DNA of 64,000 bases, taken from NCBI RefSeq assembly GCF_001750685.1, contig NZ_CP017269.1, positions 2,025,416-2,089,415 of the forward strand, read 5' to 3'. This stretch comes from Geosporobacter ferrireducens (lineage in GTDB: Bacteria > Bacillota > Clostridia > Peptostreptococcales > Thermotaleaceae). Positions 52,793-62,230 of this stretch are shown in pieces; positions within the stretch are counted from its first letter, which is position 1; each line of letters opens with the position of its first letter. The notes under the pieces are model-generated. The model was given only the letters and a program-made list of their open reading frames with translations. It was not told the DNA's origin and made no database searches. A program made the translations under genes and the position numbers.

Positions 52793-53248
52793 ATGGATGA
52801 TATGGATATGAAAATTCTAAAGCTGCTCAATGAAAGGGGCAGGATCTCCCACGAGGAAATCAGCAAAATTCTTCATATATCCCGGCCTGCTATTCATCAG
52901 CGAATCAGCAAGCTGGAAGATCGCGGCATCCTTAGAGGATATACGGCACAGATTAACTGGAAAGCACTTGGCTACCAAATAAAAGTTCTTATCTTTATCA
53001 AGTTTCATTCCCATGTTTTCGATCGAATCACTGAACAGATTATGAAAATACAGGTTCCAAATACCTGTGTCGAAGATTTCTACAGGCTCGCAGGAGAATG
53101 GTGTGCCGTAATAAAGGTGAGAGCCTGCAGTCCCGATGATATTACGGTCTTAATAGATGAGATCTGCAAAATAGAGGGAATTCGTGAAACCTCTACTACC
53201 TTCATCTTATCTACCCTTATGGAAAATGAAGACCGGTATAAAAAATAA
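52793..53248 (+). CDS. Lrp/AsnC-family regulator
   Basis: A 151-residue Lrp/AsnC protein with a helix-turn-helix (ISHEEISKILHISRPAIHQRISKLE) and a RAM effector domain ending DRYKK. AGGAGG precedes the ATG. It usually responds to an amino acid. The gene once downstream is now a remnant, so its local target may be lost. Confidence 0.88.
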   Translation: MDDMDMKILKLLNERGRISHEEISKILHISRPAIHQRISKLEDRGILRGYTAQINWKALGYQIKVLIFIKFHSHVFDRITEQIMKIQVPNTCVEDFYRLAGEWCAVIKVRACSPDDITVLIDEICKIEGIRETSTTFILSTLMENEDRYKK

Positions 53249-53251
53249 ATA

Positions 53252-53482
53252 GGGAGGGATTCTAAAAGCTTTACTGCCTCCGGTTCCACACTTTCCCACA
53301 TCGGCATTCAAATGCTTTCTGCAGGCGTTGCTCTTTGCGGGCTCGGCGTTGTCTTGGGAGAATCCATTTCTTTCTCTATCCTATTCTCCGCTGCCATTGT
53401 CCTAATCAGTGTCTTTATTGTCCAGACAAATAAAACAACCGAGCAAGAGATGCAGTCAACAGCAGAAGCCGAAAGAGTCTAG
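53252..53482 (+). pseudogene. 3' remnant of a membrane transporter gene
   Basis: A frame of about 76 codons follows the Lrp stop without any start codon. It encodes two hydrophobic segments (MLSAGVALCGLGVVLG, ILFSAAIVLISVFIVQ) and a polar tail, like the end of a major-facilitator transporter. A Shine-Dalgarno sequence (GGGAGGG) survives just ahead, as if an internal deletion removed the start and most of the gene. The family assignment is tentative. Confidence 0.5.
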
Positions 53483-53484
53483 TG

Positions 53485-53518
53485 AAAAGCCCTGGAGACC
53501 ATAGTCTCTAGGGCTTTT
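53485..53518. terminator. Bidirectional terminator between remnant and purD
   Basis: 15-nt arms (AAAAGCCCTGGAGAC and near-complement, one mismatch) with A/T ends, placed between convergent units. Confidence 0.85.
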
Positions 53519-53524
53519 GCTATA

Positions 53525-54784
53525 TTACTGAATCGATTTTCCAATATCTTTTCGATATTGCATTTTCTCAAAGGTTATTTTTTCTATATTTTCATATGCC
53601 TTTTTTCTTGCTGCTTCTACGGTGTCCCCCCAGGCTGTCACACCTAAAACACGACCGCCATGGGTGACAACCTCCTGCCCCAGCTGCTTGGTCCCAGCAT
53701 GAAATACAACTGCATCCGGATCAATCGCTCCTAATCCTCTGATCGGTTTTCCCTTTTCATAGCTTTCAGGGTAGCCCCCTGCAGCGAGCACAACACATAC
53801 CGTCCCTTGTTGTGACCATTGAATCTTCTGCTCAGCCAATTTTCCCTCTAAAATACTCTCAATAATTTCTACTAAATCGCTTTCTAGTCTTGTCAGAATA
53901 ACCTGAGTTTCAGGATCTCCAAACCGCGTGTTAAACTCCAGCACCCGCGGCCCTTCCTGGGTAATCATCAGCCCAATGAAAAGCACTCCTTTAAAATCCA
54001 GTCTGTCCTTTTTAAAGCCGTCAATAATGGGTGTCAAAATAGTTTCTGCCACCGTACGCTCCAGCTTTTCATCATAGATATGACTCGGAGAATAGGTTCC
54101 CATCCCCCCGGTGTTAGGTCCCTGATCCCCATCAAAAATCCGCTTGTAATCCTGCGCACTCACCATAGGCACGATGGTCTTTCCGTCTACAAAACACAAT
54201 ATGGAAGTTTCTATCCCCTCCAAAAACTCTTCAATAACAATTTTATCCCCTGCCGCACCAAACTTTTTCTCTGCCATCATCTGCTCCAAAGCCTCTAATG
54301 CCTCTTTTTCATCTTGGGCAATCACGACACCCTTTCCTGCTGCCAGTCCATCTGCTTTAATTACCATGGGATACCCATAGATGCCTACAGCATTTTTCGC
54401 TGCTTCTAAATCGGTATATTCCTCATAGCGGGCTGTAGGAATCTGATGACGCTTCATAAAGTCTTTGGCAAAGGCTTTGCTGCCCTCCAGTTGGGCACAT
54501 TGCCAATTGGGGCCAAAGACCTTCAATCCTTCCTTTTCAAAACGGTCTACAATTCCCATTACCAGAGGCCCCTCTGGCCCTACAATGGTTAGATCTATTT
54601 GTTTTTCCTTGGCAAAAGCGCATAATGCCTCTGCCGCCTCCGCAGGAATATCTACTAATTCTGCGAGGGTTCCGATTCCCGCATTTCCCGGTGCACAATA
54701 GATATTATCTACCTTAGGACTCTTTTTCAATTTCCACACGAGGGCATGCTCCCGGCCGCCGCTGCCGATTACCAAAACCTTCAT
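53525..54784 (-). CDS. purD: Phosphoribosylamine-glycine ligase
   Basis: A 419-residue ATP-grasp enzyme (VLVIGSGGREHAL; GPEGPLVMGIVD; KADGLAAGKGVVIA; RFGDPETQ). It makes glycinamide ribonucleotide, step 2 of purine synthesis. It is the last gene of the purC-F-M-N-H-D run, 17 nt after purH. Confidence 0.97.
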   Translation of the reverse strand: MKVLVIGSGGREHALVWKLKKSPKVDNIYCAPGNAGIGTLAELVDIPAEAAEALCAFAKEKQIDLTIVGPEGPLVMGIVDRFEKEGLKVFGPNWQCAQLEGSKAFAKDFMKRHQIPTARYEEYTDLEAAKNAVGIYGYPMVIKADGLAAGKGVVIAQDEKEALEALEQMMAEKKFGAAGDKIVIEEFLEGIETSILCFVDGKTIVPMVSAQDYKRIFDGDQGPNTGGMGTYSPSHIYDEKLERTVAETILTPIIDGFKKDRLDFKGVLFIGLMITQEGPRVLEFNTRFGDPETQVILTRLESDLVEIIESILEGKLAEQKIQWSQQGTVCVVLAAGGYPESYEKGKPIRGLGAIDPDAVVFHAGTKQLGQEVVTHGGRVLGVTAWGDTVEAARKKAYENIEKITFEKMQYRKDIGKSIQ

Positions 54785-54801
54785 TTTATAACCTCCTCCG
54801 C

Positions 54802-56343
54802 CTAATGTTTAAAATGCCGCATACCGGTAAAGATCATGGCGATCCCATATTGATTAGCCATTTCAATAGAAGCTTCATCATTTTGAGACCCCCCCGGCTG
54901 AATAATCGCGGTTATTCCAGCCTTAGCCGCAGCTTCTACACAGTCGGCAAAGGGAAAGAAAGCATCCGAAGCCAATACACTTCCCTTAATCGGAAGATTG
55001 GCCTGTCGAATGGCATTTTCTACGGCCCATATCCGGTTTACCTGTCCCGGTCCTATGCCTAAGCTTTGCAGGTCCTTGGCAAGCACAATTCCATTAGATT
55101 TAACATGCTTCACGACCTTCCAGGCAAAAAGCATATCTTCCATCTCTTTTTTTGTAGGAATCCGCTGTGTCACAACTTTCAGTTCTTCTTCTTTGTGAAG
55201 CTGCCCATCTACATTCTGGATCAGCAAACCGCCGTTGATCTTCTTTAGATCCAAGGCATTCTCCGGCTGTTTGCTTTGAATTTCCGGCAGTTTCATCAAC
55301 CTTATATTCTTCTTTCCCTTTAAAATTTCCAGTGCATCTGCTTCAAAATCCGGTGCAATGATAATTTCAAGAAATATCTTATTCATTTCCTCCGCTGTTC
55401 TTCTGTCCACCTTTTGATTAGCCGCTACAATTCCGCCATAAATAGAGGTTGGATCACAACTATAGGCCTTATGATAGGCATCAAACAAATCATATCCGCT
55501 TCCCACACCACAGGCATTGGTATGTTTTACAGCTACTACGGCAGGCTCCGAGTACTCCTTTAAGAGCTCTAATGCCCCATTGGCATCGTTTATGTTATTA
55601 AAGGACAATTCCTTTCCATGAAGTTGTTCTGCATTTACCAGTGATCCCGGATTCTTTCCCGATTCTTTATAGAATACAGCCTGCTGGTGAGGGTTCTCTC
55701 CATACCTCAGATCCTGTACTTTTTCGTAGGTAAGGGTCAGCACCTCAGGGAACTCCCCTTGTATTTGTTCTCTCAAATACTGGGCTATCAGGGCATCGTA
55801 GTGTGCTGTATGTTCGAATACCTTTAGAGCCAGCCGATACTTTGTATCCCTTGACAGGGCGCCTGACTGCTCCAGCTCTTCAATTACACGGTCATAATCG
55901 GCCGGATCTATCACCACCGCCACGTCCTGATAATTCTTGGCGGCTGCCCGAAGCATCGTTGGACCTCCGATGTCGATATTTTCAATGGCATCTTCCAGGA
56001 TTACATTCTCTTTTTTAATCGTTTCCTTGAAAGGATAAAGGTTAATAACGACCAGATCAATCGGCTGAATTCCGAGATTTTTCAATTGTGCCATATGTTC
56101 CTCATTCTCCCGAATGGCTAACAGGCCTCCATGAATAGCCGGATGAAGAGTTTTTACTCTACCGTCTAAACACTCTGGAAATCCTGTTACATCAGAGACA
56201 GATATTACGGAAATACCGCTTTCCATCAAAGTTTTTGCGGTTCCTCCCGTAGATAGGATTTCTACCCCCATCTCCTGAAGTTTTTTTGCAAAATCCACAA
56301 TCCCACACTTATCTGATACGCTGATCAAAGCACGCTTCACCAA
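54802..56343 (-). CDS. purH: Bifunctional AICAR formyltransferase/IMP cyclohydrolase
   Basis: A protein of about 513 residues. The N-terminal MGS-like IMP cyclohydrolase domain ([35 protein letters not shown]) is followed by the formyltransferase domain ([40 protein letters not shown]). It catalyses the last two steps to IMP. A TTG at 56343 fits AAGGAGG; upstream frame residues are not conserved. It overlaps the purN 3' end by 35 nt. Confidence 0.96.
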   Translation of the reverse strand: MVKRALISVSDKCGIVDFAKKLQEMGVEILSTGGTAKTLMESGISVISVSDVTGFPECLDGRVKTLHPAIHGGLLAIRENEEHMAQLKNLGIQPIDLVVINLYPFKETIKKENVILEDAIENIDIGGPTMLRAAAKNYQDVAVVIDPADYDRVIEELEQSGALSRDTKYRLALKVFEHTAHYDALIAQYLREQIQGEFPEVLTLTYEKVQDLRYGENPHQQAVFYKESGKNPGSLVNAEQLHGKELSFNNINDANGALELLKEYSEPAVVAVKHTNACGVGSGYDLFDAYHKAYSCDPTSIYGGIVAANQKVDRRTAEEMNKIFLEIIIAPDFEADALEILKGKKNIRLMKLPEIQSKQPENALDLKKINGGLLIQNVDGQLHKEEELKVVTQRIPTKKEMEDMLFAWKVVKHVKSNGIVLAKDLQSLGIGPGQVNRIWAVENAIRQANLPIKGSVLASDAFFPFADCVEAAAKAGITAIIQPGGSQNDEASIEMANQYGIAMIFTGMRHFKH

Positions 56344-56977
56344 TGAAATAACCTCCTTTAATTCGTACAATCCTTCCCTCTACAAGCAGTCTTCCCTCTG
56401 CAAAGAGCTTTACCGCTAAAGGCAGCAGCTCATGTTCTGCTGCTAACACCCGCTTTGCAAGACTTTCTACCGTATCCCCCGCTTCTACATCCGCTGCTTT
56501 TTGCAAAATGATCGGCCCGGTATCCGTACCCTCATCTACAAAGTGTACCGTAGCCCCGGTAACCTTCACCCCATACTCCAGCACTGCCCGATGGACATGC
56601 TCCCCGTAAAATCCTTGACCGCAAAAACTGGGAATCAGGGAAGGATGGATATTGATGATCCGGTTCCGATATTTTTCGATGATGCTCCCCCCAAGGATTT
56701 GCATATAGCCTGCCAACAGAATTAAGTCAATCTCTCTCTCTTCAAGGATTTTCTCTAATTTATTATTTCTCTCTTTTAAGTTCGGAAAATTTTTACTGCC
56801 TATATAAAGGTGCTCTATGCCGTGGCGTCTTGCTCTCTCTAATGCATAGGCATCTTCTCTGCTGGATACAACGACCTCGATGGAAGCAGGAATATTCCCT
56901 GCCTCGATCTGATCGATCACTGCCTGAAGATTGGTTCCACCCCCAGATACCAAAGCGGCAATCCTTATTTTTGACAT
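56309..56977 (-). CDS. purN: Phosphoribosylglycinamide formyltransferase
   Basis: A 222-residue folate-dependent GAR transformylase ([13 protein letters not shown]; catalytic [32 protein letters not shown]). It overlaps purM by 13 nt and purH by 35 nt. The roughly 20-residue C-terminal extension is a little longer than usual. Confidence 0.96.
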   Translation of the reverse strand: MSKIRIAALVSGGGTNLQAVIDQIEAGNIPASIEVVVSSREDAYALERARRHGIEHLYIGSKNFPNLKERNNKLEKILEEREIDLILLAGYMQILGGSIIEKYRNRIINIHPSLIPSFCGQGFYGEHVHRAVLEYGVKVTGATVHFVDEGTDTGPIILQKAADVEAGDTVESLAKRVLAAEHELLPLAVKLFAEGRLLVEGRIVRIKGGYFIGEACFDQRIR

Positions 56978-58008
56978 AATCTCACCCCAGGACTGCCCTG
57001 TACTACTTCTCCAATTGTATAGGCCTTTTCTCCCATATCCGCTAGAGATTGAAGCAGCTTGCCGGCTTCTTCTTTCTTTACTATTAGAATCATCCCGATC
57101 CCCATATTAAAGGTTTTAAACATTTCTTCATCGGTAATGCTTCCTTGCTGCTGCATCAGTGTAAATACGGGCAGTATCGGCCAGCTTCCAAGATGGATCT
57201 CCACTCCCAAACCTGCCGGGATAATCCGTGGAATATTCTCAAAAAAACCTCCTCCGGTAATGTGAACCATCCCTGCTACTGAAAAACACTCCAATACCTT
57301 TGTGCAAACCTCTACATAGATACGGGTAGGTGTCAGCAATACTTCTCCCAAGGTGCCCTCCAGGCCCTCAATTAAATCTGCAGCGGTCAATCCCATCTTT
57401 TCAAAGAAGAGTTTTCGTACCAGAGAATAACCGTTGCTGTGAATCCCGCTGGAAGGCAGTCCGATCAAAAGATCCCCCGGAGATATTTTGCTGCCGTCAA
57501 TGATCTTTTTCTTATCCACAATCCCTACGGCAAAGCCTGCCATATCATATTCTCCATCCTCATAAAACCCGGGCATTTCTGCAGTCTCTCCGCCAATCAA
57601 TGCACATCCCGCCAGTTGGCAGCCATCGGCAATCCCCTTTACGATATCCGCTGCCTTTTCCGGTTGGAGCTTTCCTGTAGCCAAATAATCTAAAAAGTAC
57701 AGTGGCTTTGCCCCTTGGCACAATATATCATTCACACACATCGCTACACAATCTTGCCCTACAGTATCATGCCGGTCTGCCAAGAAAGCAATCTTTAGTT
57801 TTGTTCCAACCCCATCGGTTCCGGAGACCAGTACCGGCTGTTCAATCCCTGTCAAATCCAGCTCGAACAACCCGCCAAATCCACCTAATCCACATAGGAC
57901 GTTTTTGGTAAAAGTCTTCTTCACATGCTGCTTCATCAGCTCTACAGCCCTGGCGCCTTCATCCACATCTACACCGGCATCCCGGTAGGTTAAACCCTTG
58001 TTCTCCAT
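56965..58008 (-). CDS. purM: Phosphoribosylformylglycinamidine cyclo-ligase
   Basis: A 347-residue AIR synthetase ([63 protein letters not shown]). The ATG at 58008 fits GAGGTG better than the in-frame GTG at 58017. Confidence 0.96.
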   Translation of the reverse strand: MENKGLTYRDAGVDVDEGARAVELMKQHVKKTFTKNVLCGLGGFGGLFELDLTGIEQPVLVSGTDGVGTKLKIAFLADRHDTVGQDCVAMCVNDILCQGAKPLYFLDYLATGKLQPEKAADIVKGIADGCQLAGCALIGGETAEMPGFYEDGEYDMAGFAVGIVDKKKIIDGSKISPGDLLIGLPSSGIHSNGYSLVRKLFFEKMGLTAADLIEGLEGTLGEVLLTPTRIYVEVCTKVLECFSVAGMVHITGGGFFENIPRIIPAGLGVEIHLGSWPILPVFTLMQQQGSITDEEMFKTFNMGIGMILIVKKEEAGKLLQSLADMGEKAYTIGEVVQGSPGVRLCQK

Positions 58009-58019
58009 TATCATCACCT

Positions 58020-59435
58020 CTATTTCTTTTCAAATAGGTATTTATTGCTCGTTTTTGGTACTTCCATCGGATAATCCCCGCTAAAACAAGCACTGCATAG
58101 TCCTGCTCCTGATTCATCAATTGATTTTAATAATCCGTCAATGCTCAGGTAGCCCAGACTATCGGCTCCTATCATCTTCCTAATTTCCTCTATGGAATGG
58201 GTAGCCCCTACCAGATTTTTTCTGTTTGGGGTGTCAATGCCAAAATAACAAGAATACTTTACGGGAGGAGAACAAACCCTCAAATGAACCTCTGTAGCCC
58301 CTGCATTCTTCAGCATTTCTACAATTCGGCCGCTGGTTGTTCCTCGTACAATGGAGTCGTCAATGAGTACGACTCTTTTTCCCTGTATATTTTCCTTTAA
58401 TACATTCAGCTTTAATCGTACACTCAATTCCCGCATTTTTTGATCCGGCTGAATAAAAGTTCTGCCTACATACCGGTTTTTAATCAACCCTTCACCAAAG
58501 GGAATCTTAGATTCCTCTGCATAACCAATAGCCGCCACGGTGCCCGAATCCGGCACTGCAATGACTACGTCTGCATCCACAGGATGCTCCTTTGCCAGCA
58601 TTTTCCCTGCATTTCGGCGGCTGATGTACACACTTTGTCCGTCTAATACACTGTCCGGTCTTGCAAAGTATACAAATTCAAATGAACATAGGGCCTTTTT
58701 TTCTCCACCAGCATACTGAATGCTTCGAATTTGTCCGTCTTCAATGATTACCATTTCTCCTGCCGCTACGTCCCGTACAAATTCGGCATTCAGCACATTA
58801 AAGGCACAGCTTTCAGAAGACAATACGTAACCGCCCTCTATCTTGCCGATACACAAAGGCCTCAGGCCATTGGGGTCCCTTAAGCCAATCAGCTTGTTTC
58901 CATAGGTAATCACCAAAGCATAAGAGCCTCGAATCTGCTCCATGGTCTTTTGAATGGCTTTCTCAATTCCGAAGGCATTGTATCTTGCAATGAGGTTTGC
59001 AATGACCTCGCTGTCAATGGAGGTCTGGAAAATTACCCCTTGATCTTCCAGATCATCCCGTATTTCCCCCGCGTTGATCAGATTTCCATTATGGGCGAGG
59101 GCGATACTGCCTCCCTTATAACGAACCACTAATGGTTGGGCATTGATCACATAGCTTTCTCCTGTGGTGGAGTAGCGCACATGACCTACTGTAATATCCC
59201 CTTCCAGTCTGCTAATAACGTCATCTGAGAAAACTTCCTGCACCAAGCCCATTTCTTTATAGTAGGTAATGCTGCCTTCTTTATTCACAGCAATTCCTGC
59301 ACTTTCCTGCCCCCGGTGCTGTAGGGCATGAAGGCCGAAATAGGCCAATCGGGCCAGCTGCCCTCTCCCCGGTGCATGAATCCCGATTACTCCGCATTCT
59401 TCCTTTAACTTATCCAGATTTGTAGTATTGTACAT
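58020..59435 (-). CDS. purF: Amidophosphoribosyltransferase
   Basis: A 471-residue glutamine PRPP amidotransferase. A short propeptide precedes the N-terminal nucleophile Cys14 (EECGVIG). The PRPP loop is [14 protein letters not shown]. Cys residues in YSCYFG and [11 protein letters not shown] are consistent with the [4Fe-4S], oxygen-sensitive type of Bacillus and clostridia. It is the first committed step of purine synthesis. Confidence 0.97.
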   Translation of the reverse strand: MYNTTNLDKLKEECGVIGIHAPGRGQLARLAYFGLHALQHRGQESAGIAVNKEGSITYYKEMGLVQEVFSDDVISRLEGDITVGHVRYSTTGESYVINAQPLVVRYKGGSIALAHNGNLINAGEIRDDLEDQGVIFQTSIDSEVIANLIARYNAFGIEKAIQKTMEQIRGSYALVITYGNKLIGLRDPNGLRPLCIGKIEGGYVLSSESCAFNVLNAEFVRDVAAGEMVIIEDGQIRSIQYAGGEKKALCSFEFVYFARPDSVLDGQSVYISRRNAGKMLAKEHPVDADVVIAVPDSGTVAAIGYAEESKIPFGEGLIKNRYVGRTFIQPDQKMRELSVRLKLNVLKENIQGKRVVLIDDSIVRGTTSGRIVEMLKNAGATEVHLRVCSPPVKYSCYFGIDTPNRKNLVGATHSIEEIRKMIGADSLGYLSIDGLLKSIDESGAGLCSACFSGDYPMEVPKTSNKYLFEKK

Positions 59436-59456
59436 GATATCCTCCAGTCTAAGGCT

Positions 59457-60155
59457 TTACAATCTCGCCAAAACCTCTTGATAGGTTTCTTCCACATCTC
59501 CTAGATCTCTTCTAAACCGATCCTTGTCCATCTTTTTATTGGTAGCTGCATCCCACAGTCTGCAAGTGTCAGGGGAAATCTCATCGGCAAGGATTACTTT
59601 TCCTTCATGGATACCGAATTCCAGCTTGAAATCAATCAGCTTCAGTCCTCTTTCTAAAAAGAAGGGACATAAAATCTCATTGATTTTTAATGCATACTTT
59701 CTAACCGTCTGAAGCTGATCTTCCGTAGACAGTCCTACAGCTAAAATATGATCTTCATTAACCATTGGATCGCCTAACTCATCGTTCTTATAGCAAAACT
59801 CTAAAACTGTATTTTTCAGCACTGCTCCTTCTTCTAAACCCAGTCTTTTGGCTAGAGAACCGGCTACTACATTTCTGATGATAACCTCCAACGGCAGTAT
59901 TTTTACCGCCTTTACCAACATTTCACGATCACTCAACAGCTTTTCGAAATGGGTAGGTATGCCTTTTTCCTCTAAGAGCTTGAAAAGAAGTGCAGACATC
60001 TTGTTGTTCACGACGCCTTTCTCCGCAATAGTGCCCTTTTTCACACCGTTAAAGGCAGTGGCATCGTCCTTATAGGCAACAATGTACCTGTCTTCGACCT
60101 CTGTTTTGTATACCTTTTTGGCCTTACCCTCATAAAGCATCTCCAGCTTTGTCAT
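59457..60155 (-). CDS. purC: SAICAR synthetase
   Basis: A 232-residue enzyme ([48 protein letters not shown]) that joins aspartate to CAIR. It is the first gene of this run; a multi-hairpin region with a terminator lies upstream. Confidence 0.97.
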   Translation of the reverse strand: MTKLEMLYEGKAKKVYKTEVEDRYIVAYKDDATAFNGVKKGTIAEKGVVNNKMSALLFKLLEEKGIPTHFEKLLSDREMLVKAVKILPLEVIIRNVVAGSLAKRLGLEEGAVLKNTVLEFCYKNDELGDPMVNEDHILAVGLSTEDQLQTVRKYALKINEILCPFFLERGLKLIDFKLEFGIHEGKVILADEISPDTCRLWDAATNKKMDKDRFRRDLGDVEETYQEVLARL

Positions 60156-60220
60156 TTTACTCTCCTCCTCATTTCTTGTTCAGAAAATTCATTTCCTTCT
60201 TTATTTAAGTAAAAATGGGA

Positions 60221-60345
60221 TAAAAAAAGCGTCTACGACGCTTTCGCTAGGGAACCCTAGGTTCCCTTCGACGACTGCTATCGCAGTCTGAGCACCCTCC
60301 TTAGTACGGCAGGGGATTTCATCCCCTACAACCCCTATCTATTAT
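60221..60345 (-). other. Multi-hairpin leader or repeat upstream of purC
   Basis: Four perfect hairpins stand in a row: AGGGGAT/ATCCCCT (60311-60327), GACTGC/GCAGTC (60273-60288), AGGGAACC/GGTTCCCT (60249-60267) and AAGCGTC/GACGCTT (60227-60243). On the minus strand the last is followed by a T-run, so it is a terminator 70 nt before purC. It may be an attenuating leader or a dispersed clostridial repeat; the sequence alone does not decide. Confidence 0.5.
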
Positions 60346-60346
60346 A

Positions 60347-60386
60347 TAAAAAAGCCCGATATAGACTGCATCATCTATTTCGGGCT
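60347..60386 (-). terminator. Terminator of the NCS2 permease gene
   Basis: 13-nt arms AGCCCGAAATAGA and near-complement (one mismatch), followed on the minus strand by a run of six Ts. Confidence 0.88.
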
Positions 60387-60393
60387 ATTCAAT

Positions 60394-61731
60394 TTAGCCT
60401 GCCAAATGGTCTGCAAAGTATTTTACTACAAACAGGACCGCAATGATATACATCATTGGGTGTACTTCCTTTGATTTTCCAGATAATGTTTTTAACACTA
60501 CATAGGAAATAACACCGAAGGTCAGACCTTCTGCAATACTATAACTTAATGGCATTATGATGATTGTCAGGAATGCAGGAATCGCATCTGTAAAATCGTC
60601 AAAATTGATTTTTAAAATCGGACTCATCATAAATAAACCAACCAAGATGAGTACAGGTGCTGTTGCTTCTGCCGGTACGGCAGTAAATATTGGAGAAAAT
60701 ACAGTTGCTGTCAAAAACAGGATTCCTGTAGTCAGCGCTGTCAATCCGGTTCTTCCGCCTTCTGCTACTCCGGAAGCACTTTCAACATAAGTAGTAACCG
60801 TACTGGTTCCTAAGGCAGCTCCGATGGTAGTCCCTATCGCATCTGCCATCAGTGCCTGCTTGGCATTTGGTACTCTTCCCTGGCTGTCTAACATATTTGC
60901 TTTTGTAGAAACACCAATTAAAGTACCTAATGTATCAAATAAGTCCACAAATAAGAAAGTAAAAACTACTAGCAGCATATCAAAGGTAAGAATATTGTGC
61001 CATTCGAACTGCATAAAGATCGGTGCAATAGATGGCGGCGCACTTACTGGATTTACAGGTAGTGTAGCCTTTCCAACGAAGACCCCAAGAATCGTTGTGA
61101 TAATCATACCGATTAATAAACCGCCTTTAATATTTTTAATCAGTAAGAATCCTGTAACTAAAATACCCATGATCGCCAGCAATACTCCCGGATCAGCTAA
61201 ATCTCCCAATCCAACCAAAGTCGCATCATTATTTACAATAATTCCGGCATTTTGGAATCCAATAAATGCAATAAATAATCCAATTCCCACACTTACTGCA
61301 TTTTTTATCACCATAGGCATTCCATTGATGATAGCTTCACGGACATTCAGTAAGGTCAGTGCAATAAAAATAAATCCTTCTATTAAAACAGCAGTCAATG
61401 CAAACTGCCAGCTGTACCCCATACCAATTACAACAGAAAAAGCAAAGAATGCGTTTAGTCCCATCCCTGGTGCCAAAGCAAAAGGCAAGTTGGCCATAAG
61501 TGCCATACAAAGGGTTGCAATCGCTGCAGATAATGCGGTAGCTGTAAATACAGCGTCTTTGTCCATGCCCGTAGCACTAAGAATATCCGGATTTACAATC
61601 AAAATATAAGCCATGGTCATGAAGGTTGTAATTCCCGCGATGATCTCCGTCTTCGCATTCGTCTTTTTTTCTGAAAGTTTAAATACTTGGTTCAATATGC
61701 CTGCTTCAGGTTTTTTGTTTGTCAGTTCCAT
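60394..61731 (-). CDS. NCS2-family purine permease (guanine/hypoxanthine type)
   Basis: A 445-residue, about 12-14-span permease of the AzgA/PbuG branch: TEIIAGITTFMTMAYILIVNP, ALAPGMGLNAFFAF, GTLIGVSTKANMLD, GTSTVTTYVESASGVAEGGRTGL. It imports purine bases by proton symport. The ATG at 61731 follows GAGGAGG by 6 nt; the 11 upstream codons are leader. A guanine riboswitch precedes it, which supports guanine or hypoxanthine as cargo. Confidence 0.92.
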   Translation of the reverse strand: MELTNKKPEAGILNQVFKLSEKKTNAKTEIIAGITTFMTMAYILIVNPDILSATGMDKDAVFTATALSAAIATLCMALMANLPFALAPGMGLNAFFAFSVVIGMGYSWQFALTAVLIEGFIFIALTLLNVREAIINGMPMVIKNAVSVGIGLFIAFIGFQNAGIIVNNDATLVGLGDLADPGVLLAIMGILVTGFLLIKNIKGGLLIGMIITTILGVFVGKATLPVNPVSAPPSIAPIFMQFEWHNILTFDMLLVVFTFLFVDLFDTLGTLIGVSTKANMLDSQGRVPNAKQALMADAIGTTIGAALGTSTVTTYVESASGVAEGGRTGLTALTTGILFLTATVFSPIFTAVPAEATAPVLILVGLFMMSPILKINFDDFTDAIPAFLTIIIMPLSYSIAEGLTFGVISYVVLKTLSGKSKEVHPMMYIIAVLFVVKYFADHLAG

Positions 61732-61784
61732 ATTCATCCTCCTCATCTGATTTAGGAAGGTCATCAGTAGACGGCGTCAATAGC

Positions 61785-61842
61785 AAAGCCCGGATGGGAA
61801 GGTTAGACGCTCATCATAGTGAAACCTTCCCGTCCGGGCTTT
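61785..61842 (-). terminator. Large GC-rich hairpin in the permease leader
   Basis: 20-nt arms (61785-61804 and 61823-61842; one G-T pair) around an 18-nt loop, ending in GGGCTTT on the minus strand. The U-run is short. It is the likely expression-platform hairpin of the upstream guanine aptamer, though it is about 160 nt away. Confidence 0.5.
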
Positions 61843-62000
61843 TATCCCCTCGGTGTAGTATTACAAAACTGCAATACCTGTATCACTTGGACCAAACATC
61901 ATTGAATCCTGCCTATTCAATCGTAGTTATTAAATAGTATGTCCATATTTAATCATTCTACAATGATATGCTGTTCAACGATTGGAACCCTAGATACACT

Positions 62001-62075
62001 TTCACCCATAGTCAGACAATTCATGGCTGTCTGGTAGAAACTTTCGGACCATATCTCCGAAACTATATGAGCAAA
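62001..62075 (-). ncRNA. Guanine (G-box) purine riboswitch
   Basis: On the minus strand the core reads CTCATATAG, GAGATATGGTCCG, AGTTTCTACCAGAC, GTCTGACTATGGGTG. The conserved loop bases and three-way junction are those of the purine aptamer. The ligand-pairing position in GACTATG is C, which specifies guanine or hypoxanthine rather than adenine. It lies upstream of the NCS2 purine permease and should repress it when guanine is plentiful. Confidence 0.93.
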
Positions 62076-62112
62076 CATTATGTTGTTGTTTTTTGTTTGT
62101 TCTTGCATACTA

Positions 62113-62141
62113 ATCATACCAAAGGTACCCGCTATCGTCAA
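62113..62141 (-). promoter_or_regulatory. Promoter of the guanine riboswitch-permease unit
   Basis: Minus-strand TTGACG, a 17-bp spacer and TATGAT, about 35 nt upstream of the aptamer. Confidence 0.72.
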
Positions 62142-62230
62142 TAGTTTTTACGAATGTTTTTATAGGAACCGATCAATTAATTTGACTAAATACGAACATT
62201 AATTCAATTTATCATCTTATGATTCTATTT

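Noticed and set aside
60824..61609. A 261-codon plus-strand frame
   Set aside because: It is antisense to the NCS2 permease, which has clear family motifs on the minus strand.
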